Assembly (NCBI GenBank): GCA_024653905.1
Contig: JANLGZ010000010.1
Span: forward strand, 1 to 16,294
DNA from: an archaeon
GTDB taxonomy: Archaea > Iainarchaeota > Iainarchaeia > Iainarchaeales > Iainarchaeaceae
Reading direction: 5' to 3'
Length of the DNA stretch: 16,294 bases
Both the position numbers and the translations under genes were made by a program. The notes under the pieces were generated by a model, which searched no databases, was not told where the DNA came from, and worked only from the letters and a program-made list of their open reading frames with translations. This document shows, piece by piece, positions 1-6,465 of the stretch (positions are counted from its first letter, which is position 1; each line of letters opens with the position of its first letter).

Positions 1-1
1 A

Positions 2-121
2 AGGTATTTACCTTCATATGATATTGGAACAATTATAGTTTCAACTCCAAAAGGAGTTACAACACACAATAAAGCAAAAGAAATGCAGACCGGGGGAAGG
101 CTGTTAGCATACGTTTACTGA
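2..121 (+). CDS. rps8: Ribosomal protein uS8, 3' end only
   Basis: This is the C-terminal 39 residues of small-subunit protein uS8, which binds the central domain of 16S rRNA early in assembly. The reading frame from base 2 gives a tail with IIVSTPKGVTTHNKAKE and GGRLLAYVY before a TGA at 119-121. This matches the family's closing signature (STxKGVMxHxxA ... GGxLLAYVY/W). The start lies outside the window, so nothing can be said about the N terminus. It sits 10 bases before the uL6 start, in the usual spc-operon order uS8-uL6. Confidence 0.93.
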   Translation, partial: RYLPSYDIGTIIVSTPKGVTTHNKAKEMQTGGRLLAYVY

Positions 122-131
122 GTGATTAAAA

Positions 132-689
132 ATGGTTGAACAACTAGTAGAAACAATTGAAATTCCACAAGGAATCCAAGTAGAGCTTACTGACAATGAA
201 TTTAAAGTAAGCGCTAACGGAAAGAAAAACGCAAGACATTTCAAATCAGTGGAAGTTTTGCTTAAAAAAGTAGATTCAAAAATAGAAGTCTGGACAAAAA
301 GTGAAAGAAAAAATGTTTTTGCAGAAAGCAAAACAATAGGATCACACATCAAAAATTTGATAGCTGGAGTAACGGAAGATTTTGTTTACAAATTAGAAAT
401 TGTTTACAGTCACTTTCCAATGACAGTAAAAGTAAACAAGGACATTATTGAAATAAACAATCTTGCAGGTGGAAAGAAACAAAGGAAAGCAAAAATTATA
501 GGGGTTACAAAAGTTGATGTAAAAGGAAAAGAAATTACAGTATCTGGACAGAACAAAGAACACGTTGGTCAGACAGCAGCTAACATGGAACAGGCTACAA
601 AAATCAAAGGAAAAGATATCAGAGTTTACACTGACGGAATTTACATTACTGAAAAAGCAAAAAAAAGAAACGGTGAACTAAATGGTTGA
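132..689 (+). CDS. rpl6: Large-subunit ribosomal protein uL6
   Basis: uL6 has two similar alpha/beta domains and binds 23S rRNA near the factor-binding and sarcin-ricin region of the large subunit. The 185-residue product is of normal archaeal length. The N-terminal domain starts with an EIPQGIQVEL stretch and the C-terminal domain carries the family segment GQNKEHVGQTAANMEQAT, equivalent to the GxDKxxVGQxAAxIEqxt motif. The ATG at 132 is preceded by GTGAT at 123-127. The stop at 687-689 overlaps the eL32 start, implying translational coupling. The last residues (KKRNGELNG) are a short charged tail. No oddities in key residues were seen. Confidence 0.96.
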   Translation: MVEQLVETIEIPQGIQVELTDNEFKVSANGKKNARHFKSVEVLLKKVDSKIEVWTKSERKNVFAESKTIGSHIKNLIAGVTEDFVYKLEIVYSHFPMTVKVNKDIIEINNLAGGKKQRKAKIIGVTKVDVKGKEITVSGQNKEHVGQTAANMEQATKIKGKDIRVYTDGIYITEKAKKRNGELNG

Positions 690-1302
690 AAAGAAAACAG
701 GAAAAAAAGAAACTAAAAAAGAAGTAAAGAAAGGAGAACCTACGACCAAAGGGAGTCCAGAAGGGAAAGTAAAGACTGCAACCAAAGAAGCACCTAAAGC
801 TGACGCTAAGAAAGTCCTACCAAAGGCGGACGCCGCCCAGGGAGCGTCCACAACTGCAATTAAAGATTCAAAGAAAGAAATAAAACCAAAAAAAGTAAAA
901 AAGAGCAGAAAAGTTCAAGTTAAAACCGACGCCGCGGTTGCTAAAACAAGAAGAAAAGTTAACCAATTAAAAGGAACTCCGATTTTCCGAGGAAGGTTTG
1001 GAAACAGAACCGTTAGAAAGAAAAGTAAGGCAAAGTGGAACAAATGGAGATTCCCAAGAGGAATTGATGTAAGCCACGAAATGAATGAGGGTTACTCTCC
1101 AAAAGAAGGTTTCAGAACACCTAAAGAATTCAGGGATGTTCACCCTAGCGGTTACAGGGAATTTAATGTTAAAAAAATCAGCGATATAAACAATGTTCCT
1201 GATAAGCACGCAATAAGAGTTGCTTCAGGAATAGGAAGAAAGAAAAAACTGGCAATTGTTGATAAAGCAATAGAAAAAGGAATCAAGGTTTTGAACCCAT
1301 AG
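682..1302 (+). CDS. rpl32e: Large-subunit ribosomal protein eL32 with long N-terminal extension
   Basis: eL32 is an archaeal/eukaryotic large-subunit protein. The conserved core is residues ~97-206, with KWRFPRGIDV, RTPKEFRDVHPSGY and the terminal segment LAIVDKAIEKGIKVLNP, all typical of the family. Residues 1-~95 are a Lys/Ala/Glu-rich, probably disordered extension not found in short archaeal eL32 proteins; haloarchaeal eL32 also has a long but different extension. The extension is compositionally odd: it holds a TKGSPEG motif at 743-765 shared with uS2, a KADAK segment at 795-809 also shared with uS2, and two GC-rich inverted repeats (828-849, 924-939). The ATG at 682 has GGTGA at 672-676 and overlaps the uL6 stop by 8 bases. 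The stop TAG at 1300-1302 adjoins the next Shine-Dalgarno. Confidence 0.95.
   Translation: MVEKKTGKKETKKEVKKGEPTTKGSPEGKVKTATKEAPKADAKKVLPKADAAQGASTTAIKDSKKEIKPKKVKKSRKVQVKTDAAVAKTRRKVNQLKGTPIFRGRFGNRTVRKKSKAKWNKWRFPRGIDVSHEMNEGYSPKEGFRTPKEFRDVHPSGYREFNVKKISDINNVPDKHAIRVASGIGRKKKLAIVDKAIEKGIKVLNP
743..765 (+). repeat. TKGSPEG-coding repeat, copy in eL32 extension
   Basis: The 23 bases match 10432-10454 in uS2 at 22 of 23 positions: CGACCAAAGGGAGTCC, one difference, then GAAGGG. Read in frame they encode TKGSPEG. A weaker partial copy, ACTGCAACCAAAGAAG, lies at 775-790. The stretch is more GC-rich than the surrounding lysine codons. Confidence 0.7.
795..809 (+). repeat. KADAK-coding repeat, copy in eL32
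   Basis: TAAAGCTGACGCTAA is identical to 10469-10483 in uS2. In both genes it lies downstream of the TKGSPEG repeat, so order is conserved between the two copies. It uses GAC-GCT for Asp-Ala. Confidence 0.6.
828..849 (+). repeat. GC-rich perfect inverted repeat inside eL32
   Basis: The arms GGACGC (828-833) and GCGTCC (844-849) are perfect reverse complements around a 10-base GC-rich spacer. It lies inside coding sequence of the eL32 extension and would fold in the mRNA. It is unusual in this AT-rich sequence. Confidence 0.6.
924..939 (+). repeat. Second GC-rich inverted repeat inside eL32
   Basis: AACCG (924-928) and CGGTT (935-939) flank a 6-base spacer ACGCCG. It encodes part of KTDAAV at the end of the eL32 extension, just before the conserved core. 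It is short, so chance is possible, but it lies about 75 bases after a stronger palindrome of similar composition. Confidence 0.4.
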
Positions 1303-1310
1303 GTGAAAAA

Positions 1311-1751
1311 ATGGATAATAAAAAAGCAAAAAAAATCACAGCAGCACTCCTCAAGATCGGGGTAACCAAAGTATACATCAATCCAAGTGAAGGGCAAAGG
1401 GTCAAAGAAGCAATGACCAAAGAAGATGTTAGGGTACTTATCAAAGACAAGATTATCAAAAAAAGAAAGGATAATTTACAGAGCAAATCAAGGGCCAGAG
1501 TTTTAAAAGCAAAAAAACAAAAAGGAAGAAAAAAAGGCCACGGTAAAAGAACAGGGAAGAAAAATGCAAGATCCAATAAGAAAGAAAAATGGATTAAGAA
1601 TGTCAGAGCACAAAGAAGAGTTTTGAAAGAAATGAAAGAAAGCGGTGCTAAACTGAAAAAACCTGCAAGGCAAATTTATTTGATGATTAAAGGAGGATAC
1701 TTCAAAGGAAAGAAGTATGTTCAAGCAATGATTGAGGAGGCTAAAAAATGA
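1311..1751 (+). CDS. rpl19e: Large-subunit ribosomal protein eL19
   Basis: eL19 is a highly basic, mostly alpha-helical protein of the archaeal/eukaryotic large subunit near an intersubunit bridge. The 146-residue product has normal archaeal length. Diagnostic parts are the N-terminal KVYINPSE and TKEDVRVLIKDKII helices, the basic linker KGRKKGHGKRTGKKNAR, and the C-terminal WIKNVRAQRRVLKEM and YLMIKGGYFKGK. The ATG at 1311 follows a GGTGA site (1302-1306) that itself overlaps the eL32 stop. The gene ends TGA 1749-1751, overlapping the uL18 ATG by 4 bases. Confidence 0.96.
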   Translation: MDNKKAKKITAALLKIGVTKVYINPSEGQRVKEAMTKEDVRVLIKDKIIKKRKDNLQSKSRARVLKAKKQKGRKKGHGKRTGKKNARSNKKEKWIKNVRAQRRVLKEMKESGAKLKKPARQIYLMIKGGYFKGKKYVQAMIEEAKK

Positions 1752-2257
1752 GTTCCGGCCCAATTTATAAAGTGAAGTTCAGAAGAAGAAGAGAATCCAA
1801 AACCAATTACAGGAAAAGACTTGGATTGTTGAAATCAAAAAAAGACAGGTTAGTTGTAAGAAAAAGCAACAACTCAACAATATGTGAAATTGTTACTTAC
1901 AAACCTGAAGGGGACAAGATTAGAGCTCACTTCACAACAAGTTCATTGAAAAAATTCGGTTGGAAAGGCCACACAGGAAATATTCCTGCAGCATATTTGG
2001 CAGGTTATGTTTGTGCAAAAAAAGCAATAAAAGAAAAAGTTGGAGAAGCAGTGCTTGATTTAGGTTTAGTAACACCAGTTCATGGTGGAAGAATATTTAG
2101 TGCATTAAAAGGAGCAATTGATGCAGGATTAAATATTCCTGCTGATGAAAAAGTTTTCCCGAAAGACAATAGAATTAGTGGAAAACATATTAGTGAAGAA
2201 ACTGAGAAAAATTTTGCAGAAACAAAAAATAATATTGATAAGGAGCTAGGTGAGTAA
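1748..2257 (+). CDS. rpl18: Large-subunit ribosomal protein uL18 (5S rRNA-binding)
   Basis: uL18 binds 5S rRNA with uL5 and forms part of the central protuberance. The 169-residue product has the archaeal N terminus (GPIYKVKFRRRRESKTNYRKR), the RLVVRKSN strand, and the core HTGNIPAAYLAGYVCAKKA and LDLGLVTPVHGGRIFSALKGA. It is close to the usual archaeal length but lacks the ~25-residue C-terminal tail of many longer homologues. A strong GAGGAGG site at 1735-1741 precedes the ATG. The gene is translationally coupled to eL19 by a 4-base overlap. Confidence 0.95.
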   Translation: MSSGPIYKVKFRRRRESKTNYRKRLGLLKSKKDRLVVRKSNNSTICEIVTYKPEGDKIRAHFTTSSLKKFGWKGHTGNIPAAYLAGYVCAKKAIKEKVGEAVLDLGLVTPVHGGRIFSALKGAIDAGLNIPADEKVFPKDNRISGKHISEETEKNFAETKNNIDKELGE

Positions 2258-2258
2258 A

Positions 2259-2963
2259 ATGGCTAGAGGACCAAGAAGAGTACAGACTGAAGAAGAAAGA
2301 CTTGTAAGAAAAGAAGAAGATAGAGCAAAGACTGTTTCAGACTGGGTTCCGAAAACAGACGCCGGAAAATTAGTGAAAAAAGAAGAAATAACAAGTCTTG
2401 ATGATTTCTTTGCAAAAGGTTACAGAATAATGGAACCTCAGATAGTTGATGTTTTAATTCCTGATTTGAAAGACAAAATGGTTGACTTTAAAAAAACCAC
2501 AAAAGTAACAAGACAGGGAAGAAGCTTCTCATTCAGAGCAGCAGTTCTGATTGGAGACGGAGTATCTTATATTGGATTAGGAACAGCTAAAGACAAGGAA
2601 AAGTACCCCGCAATAAACAAGGCAACAAGAAGTGCAAAATTAAACATTAAAAAAATAAGAAAAGCATGCGGAAGCTGGGAATGCAGATGCAAAGAAAGTC
2701 ATTCGGTTCCTTTTAGCGTTATAGGAAAATCATCCTCAGTTAGAGTAAAACTTTTACCTGCTCCAAAAGGAACTGGTTTGGTAGCTGGAGATAATATCAA
2801 AGATGTTTTGAAGTTTGCCGGAATCAAGGATGTTTGGAGTAAAACTGAAGGAAACACAGCATCAACACTAGATTTTGTTCAGGCAGCAATTGATGCTTTG
2901 GTTGCAACAAGCAGGGTAAGAGTTTCTGATGACATTGGCAGCAAATTGGAGGCAAAAAGATGA
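2259..2963 (+). CDS. rps5: Small-subunit ribosomal protein uS5
   Basis: uS5 helps form the mRNA entry tunnel and affects decoding fidelity. The archaeal form is recognised by an N-terminal WVPKTxxGxLV segment, the S5 RNA-binding domain (KTTKVTRQGRSFSFRAAVLIG, then GLGTAKDKE), the Cys-containing CGSWECRCKESHSVPF, and the C-terminal domain LLPAPKGTGLVAGD and AGIKDVWSKTEGNTAS. I chose ATG 2259 (MARGPRR, 234 residues) over the in-frame GTG at 2250, because GGTGA at 2249-2253 sits five bases before this ATG. With that start the gene follows the uL18 stop by one base. An inverted repeat (TTCCG 2347-2351 / CGGAA 2363-2367) falls in the region coding WVPKTDAG. Confidence 0.95.
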   Translation: MARGPRRVQTEEERLVRKEEDRAKTVSDWVPKTDAGKLVKKEEITSLDDFFAKGYRIMEPQIVDVLIPDLKDKMVDFKKTTKVTRQGRSFSFRAAVLIGDGVSYIGLGTAKDKEKYPAINKATRSAKLNIKKIRKACGSWECRCKESHSVPFSVIGKSSSVRVKLLPAPKGTGLVAGDNIKDVLKFAGIKDVWSKTEGNTASTLDFVQAAIDALVATSRVRVSDDIGSKLEAKR

Positions 2964-3421
2964 TAGCGGTTATTAGAGTAAGAGGAACTGTAAACGTTAA
3001 TCCTGATTTAACTTACACAATGGAAAATTTAAGATTGTTCAGACCAAATCACATGGTTTTGGTTAGAGAGGATAAAGTAACCAAAAAAATGGTTGAAAAA
3101 GTAAAAGATTATGTTACTTTTGGAAAAATAGATGAGGAAACACTTGCAAAAGTACTTGCAAAAAGAGGAAGGTTTGAAGGAAAAAAGAAAATCACGCTTG
3201 AATTTTTGAAAGAAAAGAAAATTAATGGTTTTGAAGAATTAGCAAAAGGAATTATTGAGGAAAAAATAAAACTTAAGGATTTGGGAATTGTTCCTGTGTT
3301 AAGATTGCACCCTCCAAGAAAAGGACACAAAAGAGCAGGAATCAAAAAACCGTTTGAATTAGGCGGAGCACTTGGAAACAGGGGTGCAGAAATTAACAAA
3401 CTTATAATTAAGATGAACTAG
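2960..3421 (+). CDS. rpl30: Large-subunit ribosomal protein uL30
   Basis: uL30 is a large-subunit protein with the archaeal/eukaryotic extended form (153 residues here, versus about 60 in bacteria). It opens with IAVIRVRGTVNVNPDL and continues LRLFRPNHMVLV; the C-terminal half includes HPPRKGHKRAGIKKPF and GGALGNRG, typical of archaeal uL30/eL7-like proteins. The ATG at 2960 overlaps the uS5 stop (ATGA), with GGAGG at 2948-2952. The TAG at 3419-3421 overlaps the GGTGA of the next gene. Confidence 0.95.
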   Translation: MIAVIRVRGTVNVNPDLTYTMENLRLFRPNHMVLVREDKVTKKMVEKVKDYVTFGKIDEETLAKVLAKRGRFEGKKKITLEFLKEKKINGFEELAKGIIEEKIKLKDLGIVPVLRLHPPRKGHKRAGIKKPFELGGALGNRGAEINKLIIKMN

Positions 3422-3429
3422 GTGAAAAA

Positions 3430-3927
3430 ATGGTTGTACGAAGAAGAAGAAAGAAAAATAAACTAAGAGGCCAGAGAACTCACGGAGGCGGAGGCACCAA
3501 AAACAGAAGAGGTGCAGGTTCAAGAGGCGGAGTTGGTAAAGCCGGTTCACACAAACATAAGTTTAGCAAATATTATGTTGATTTTGGAACAAAAAGAAAA
3601 TTAAAAGCAAGAAAAAGCGAAAAAACAATCAGCCTTGCTTACATCAATGATAATATTGAAAAATGGTTAGCTAATGGGAAAGCAAAGAAAGACGGAAGTA
3701 TTATTGTAATTGATGGTAAAGTACTTAAAATCGGAAAAGTGCTTGGAAATGGAATTATTACACATAAAATAAAAATTAAAAATGCAAATGCTTCCAAAGT
3801 AGCAGAAGAAAAAATCCAGAAAGCAGGTGGAATTGTTTCAATAGAAGAACATTCTGAATCAGAAGATGAGGAAGAAGAAATGGATGAAACCGAAGAAGAA
3901 AATGAAGAAGGAGAGGCTGAAAATTGA
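3430..3927 (+). CDS. rpl15: Large-subunit ribosomal protein uL15 with acidic C-terminal tail
   Basis: uL15 is a large-subunit protein that reaches deep into 23S rRNA through its glycine- and arginine-rich N terminus. Residues 1-60 show the family pattern (RGQRTHGGGGTKNRRGAGSR, GGVGKAGSHKHKFSKY). The middle carries IVIDGKVLKIGKVLGNG, and the core ends near AGGIVSIEE. Beyond about residue 140 an unusual tail of roughly 25 residues is nearly all Glu/Asp with Ser, so the 165-residue product exceeds the usual ~147. The ATG at 3430 follows GGTGA (3421-3425). The TGA at 3925-3927 overlaps the secY start. Confidence 0.95.
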   Translation: MVVRRRRKKNKLRGQRTHGGGGTKNRRGAGSRGGVGKAGSHKHKFSKYYVDFGTKRKLKARKSEKTISLAYINDNIEKWLANGKAKKDGSIIVIDGKVLKIGKVLGNGIITHKIKIKNANASKVAEEKIQKAGGIVSIEEHSESEDEEEEMDETEEENEEGEAEN

Positions 3928-5348
3928 GTATTTTTGATGTATTAAAACCTGTTTATAGTTTATTGCCTGAAGTAAAGGCACCTGAAGAAAAACAGCCATT
4001 AAAGAAAAGGCTAATCTGGACAGGGTTAGTTCTGCTCGTGTTTTTCATAATGGGAAACATAACAGTTATTGGTTTAAGTTCACAAAGTGCAGGCCAATTA
4101 GAACAAATACAGGTTATACTTGCATCACAAATCGGTTCATTGATAACAGTAGGAATAGGCCCGATTGTACTTGCATCAATTGTACTGCAATTATTAATTG
4201 GAGGAGGTCTTGTAAAACTTGATCTTACAAATCCGGCAGATAAGGCAAAATTTAGCGGAGTTCAAAAATTATTAGCAATTATTTTGAGTTTCTTTGAAGC
4301 AATTGTTTACACGCTTACAGGTTTTTTGGCACCAGCAGAGGGAATGTTTGTATGGGTTGTATTACAGGTTGCTTTGGGTTCAATAGCACTTTTGTATTTG
4401 GATGAAGTTGTTTCAAAATACGGAATTGGTTCAGGAGTTGGATTATTTATTGCAGGCGGAGTTGCAGGGGAAATAATCTGGAGAATATTCTCACCATTAG
4501 ATATATCACTGAATGTATCACTAACTGAAGGATCAGGATTGTTTTTCTTATTCTTCAGAGAAATAGGAAATAATATTGCAAGCGCATTCATTGTTGCTTT
4601 GCTTCCAATAATTTTTACATTACTTGTTTTCTTTGTGGTTGTTTATGCAGAGGGAATTCATGTTAATATCCCAATAACAATGGGAAGGCGTGGCACTGGG
4701 GGAAGATATCCTGTGAAGTTTCTTTATGTTTCAAACATGCCAGTAATATTGGCAGTAGCATTATTTGCAAACTTCAGTATCTGGGCATCATTAGCAAAAG
4801 GCGTACCTATCTTAGGGGGTGTTATGAACGGAATTGCTCAACTAGTTATTCCGCCATATGGTTTATTTTCACAGATTCTGCTTGAGGGATTAAATCCATT
4901 GGTTTTTGAACAAATGATTCAGAGTATTACAAGTTTACAAATAATTGGTTTGGGCGGAAGCATAATCCACGCAATATTGTACCTTACTATTCTTACAGTA
5001 GGATGCGTAATATTTGGAAGACTCTGGATTGAAATTGGAGGTCAAGGCCCGGATAAGGTTGCAGCACAATTACAAAAATCAGGAATGTATATTCCGGGTT
5101 TCAGAAGAGACCCAAGAGTAATCAAACAAGTCCTTGATAGGTATATTCCAACCATAACAATTCTTGGATCTGCATTTGTTGGATTATTGGCAGGGTTTGC
5201 TGATTTAACAGGAGCAATAGGATCAGGAACAGGAATTTTATTAACTGTGGGTATAGTTTACAGGATGTATGAAGAATTAGCTAAGGAGCAATTAATGGAA
5301 ATGCACCCAATGCTTGGAAGAATATTTGGACAGGGAGGGAGCTTTTAA
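3924..5348 (+). CDS. secY: Preprotein translocase subunit SecY
   Basis: SecY is the channel subunit of the SecYE-beta translocon in the cytoplasmic membrane. The 474-residue product shows about ten hydrophobic segments, the first at residues ~30-50. The cytosolic ribosome-docking loop at ~250-272 contains GRRGTGGRYPVKFLYVSNMP, and the end is EQLMEMHPMLGRIFGQGGSF; all are archaeal SecY hallmarks. The start is TTG 3924 (encoding SIFDVLKP after fMet/Met), overlapping the uL15 stop and preceded by GGAGAGG at 3910-3916. The first ATG alternatives lie inside TM1. Close coupling to uL15 is the standard archaeal arrangement; adk, often next, is absent. Confidence 0.96.
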   Translation: MSIFDVLKPVYSLLPEVKAPEEKQPLKKRLIWTGLVLLVFFIMGNITVIGLSSQSAGQLEQIQVILASQIGSLITVGIGPIVLASIVLQLLIGGGLVKLDLTNPADKAKFSGVQKLLAIILSFFEAIVYTLTGFLAPAEGMFVWVVLQVALGSIALLYLDEVVSKYGIGSGVGLFIAGGVAGEIIWRIFSPLDISLNVSLTEGSGLFFLFFREIGNNIASAFIVALLPIIFTLLVFFVVVYAEGIHVNIPITMGRRGTGGRYPVKFLYVSNMPVILAVALFANFSIWASLAKGVPILGGVMNGIAQLVIPPYGLFSQILLEGLNPLVFEQMIQSITSLQIIGLGGSIIHAILYLTILTVGCVIFGRLWIEIGGQGPDKVAAQLQKSGMYIPGFRRDPRVIKQVLDRYIPTITILGSAFVGLLAGFADLTGAIGSGTGILLTVGIVYRMYEELAKEQLMEMHPMLGRIFGQGGSF

Positions 5349-5389
5349 AAGGAATCGGTGGAAGATTATGTAATCTTCATAGTCCTTTT
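5347..5389 (+). terminator. Stem-loop plus T tract between secY and the insertase gene
   Basis: An inner perfect stem GAAGATTA (5361-5368) / TAATCTTC (5371-5378) with a 2-base loop is enclosed by an outer stem AAAAGGA (5347-5353) / TCCTTTT (5383-5389), followed by more T and C residues. It starts at the secY stop codon. The layout fits an intrinsic terminator or attenuator that would lower expression of downstream genes, or an mRNA-processing site. Function is inferred from structure only. Confidence 0.6.
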
Positions 5390-5411
5390 TTCTCTCTGAG
5401 AGGTTTTATTT

Positions 5412-5921
5412 ATGATTATTAACGCCATGGTTGACATTGCAGTGATTTCACTTGTATTGGCAATCCTAAGTCAAATAATTCAGAAAAAATTCGGTAACAA
5501 AGAGGAAATGAAAGAAAAACAGAAATTAATAAAAGAAAAACAAACACAGATGAAGGAGCTGATGGGAAAAGAAGATCAAAAATCCAAGAACGAATTGGAA
5601 GCATTGGAAAAAGAAATGATGAAGCACATGCAGGAAATGATGTCAGGTACAATGAGAATGATGAAATATTCTTTTGTAGTTTTTATCCCCGCATTTGCAA
5701 TATTAGGTTTCTTTTACGGAGAAGCAATCGTTGATTTACCATTCGCAATTCCTTGGCTTGCAAACGGATTTAATCTCTTTGATTTTGGAACTTGGGGAAT
5801 TCATCTTTATGAGCAAACAAACTGGTATGGATGGTATTTGTTGATTTATCTTATAATTGCAATTTTGATGAATATTGGAAAAAAATTATTGAAAAATATG
5901 GGTGTATTGGAACATGGTTGA
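5412..5921 (+). CDS. DUF106 family membrane insertase (archaeal YidC/Oxa1-like)
   Basis: The 169-residue membrane protein matches the archaeal DUF106/EMC3-TMCO1 superfamily (YidC/Oxa1/Alb3-like), which inserts membrane proteins, sometimes together with Sec. It has a hydrophobic segment at ~5-23, a Lys/Glu/Met-rich coiled coil at ~28-80, a second segment at ~86-103 and a third at ~139-155. The three-TM plan with a long cytosolic coiled coil after TM1 is characteristic, as is its place after secY. The ATG at 5412 has GAGAGGT at 5398-5404; ATG 5427 is an alternative without a good site. The Shine-Dalgarno could pair with the TCTC just upstream (5391-5394), so structure here may modulate initiation. 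The gene end overlaps eL34. Confidence 0.85.
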   Translation: MIINAMVDIAVISLVLAILSQIIQKKFGNKEEMKEKQKLIKEKQTQMKELMGKEDQKSKNELEALEKEMMKHMQEMMSGTMRMMKYSFVVFIPAFAILGFFYGEAIVDLPFAIPWLANGFNLFDFGTWGIHLYEQTNWYGWYLLIYLIIAILMNIGKKLLKNMGVLEHG

Positions 5922-6249
5922 TAGACAGACAAGAGTTAAAAAGAAAAAATTCAGGAAGACTCCTGGCTCAAACACAGCTGTACAGTACTCCAGAGATAAA
6001 AATTCAAAAGCAAGAGATAGCCTTACAGGAAAACCTCTTCCCGGAACAAGCAATCAGTCAAAATCAGTTATTGGACACCTTGCAAAAAGCAAGAGAAGAC
6101 CTAGCGTACCTTTTGGCGGAATTCTTGGAAGTAAAAGCAGAAGAGAAGTTTGGGAAAATTATGCGCTTGTTGAATCAGGAAGAAAAGATATTACTGATGT
6201 TCCAATTAAACTTAAAAAATTTATAAAAATAAAAGAGGTATCTAAATGA
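5914..6249 (+). CDS. rpl34e: Large-subunit ribosomal protein eL34 lacking zinc-finger cysteines
   Basis: eL34 is an archaeal/eukaryotic large-subunit protein. Similarity shows in the N-terminal KFRKTPGSNTAVQYSRDKNSKA, then a GKPLPG segment, KRRPSVPFGGILGSK and a following Arg-rich helix, in the family's order. Typical archaeal eL34 carries two CxxC-type pairs around GKPL and GGxL; here they read SLTGKPL and GSKSRR, and the whole protein has no cysteine, so zinc binding is lost. The C terminus is also longer than usual, ending KFIKIKEVSK. I chose ATG 5914 (111 residues, MVDRQTR) over a GTG at 5902, as it overlaps the DUF106 stop and has GGGTG at 5900-5904 upstream. Position before eL14 supports the call. 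Confidence 0.85.
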   Translation: MVDRQTRVKKKKFRKTPGSNTAVQYSRDKNSKARDSLTGKPLPGTSNQSKSVIGHLAKSKRRPSVPFGGILGSKSRREVWENYALVESGRKDITDVPIKLKKFIKIKEVSK

Positions 6250-6461
6250 GTTCAATAAGTGTCGGAAGTGTTTGTGTAAAAACAGCCGGAAGAGAAGCAG
6301 GGAAAAAAGTAGTAGTGGTTGAAAAAGTTGATGATAATTATGTTCTTGTTCAAGGAACAAAAGTGAAAAAAAGAAAATGCAATATTTTACACTTGTTCCC
6401 AACAGGAAAAACAATTGATGCAAAAAAAATTACAAAGGAAGAATTGGCAAAGATAGAGTGA
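6246..6461 (+). CDS. rpl14e: Large-subunit ribosomal protein eL14
   Basis: eL14 is a small KOW/SH3-like large-subunit protein present only in some archaea and in eukaryotes. The 71-residue product begins SSISVGSVCVKTAGREAGKK, then VVVVEKVDDNYVLVQGTKVK and KRKCNILHLFPT, a close fit to the archaeal family from the first strand to the end. The ATG at 6246 overlaps the eL34 stop, with GAGGTA at 6235-6240. In many archaea cmk precedes it and cbf5 follows it; neither is present here. Confidence 0.94.
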   Translation: MSSISVGSVCVKTAGREAGKKVVVVEKVDDNYVLVQGTKVKKRKCNILHLFPTGKTIDAKKITKEELAKIE

Positions 6462-6465
6462 TTTT

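Noticed and set aside
5831..6226. 131-residue plus-strand open frame across the DUF106/eL34 boundary
   Set aside because: It overlaps both recognisable genes in another frame and shows no family features; a shadow frame.
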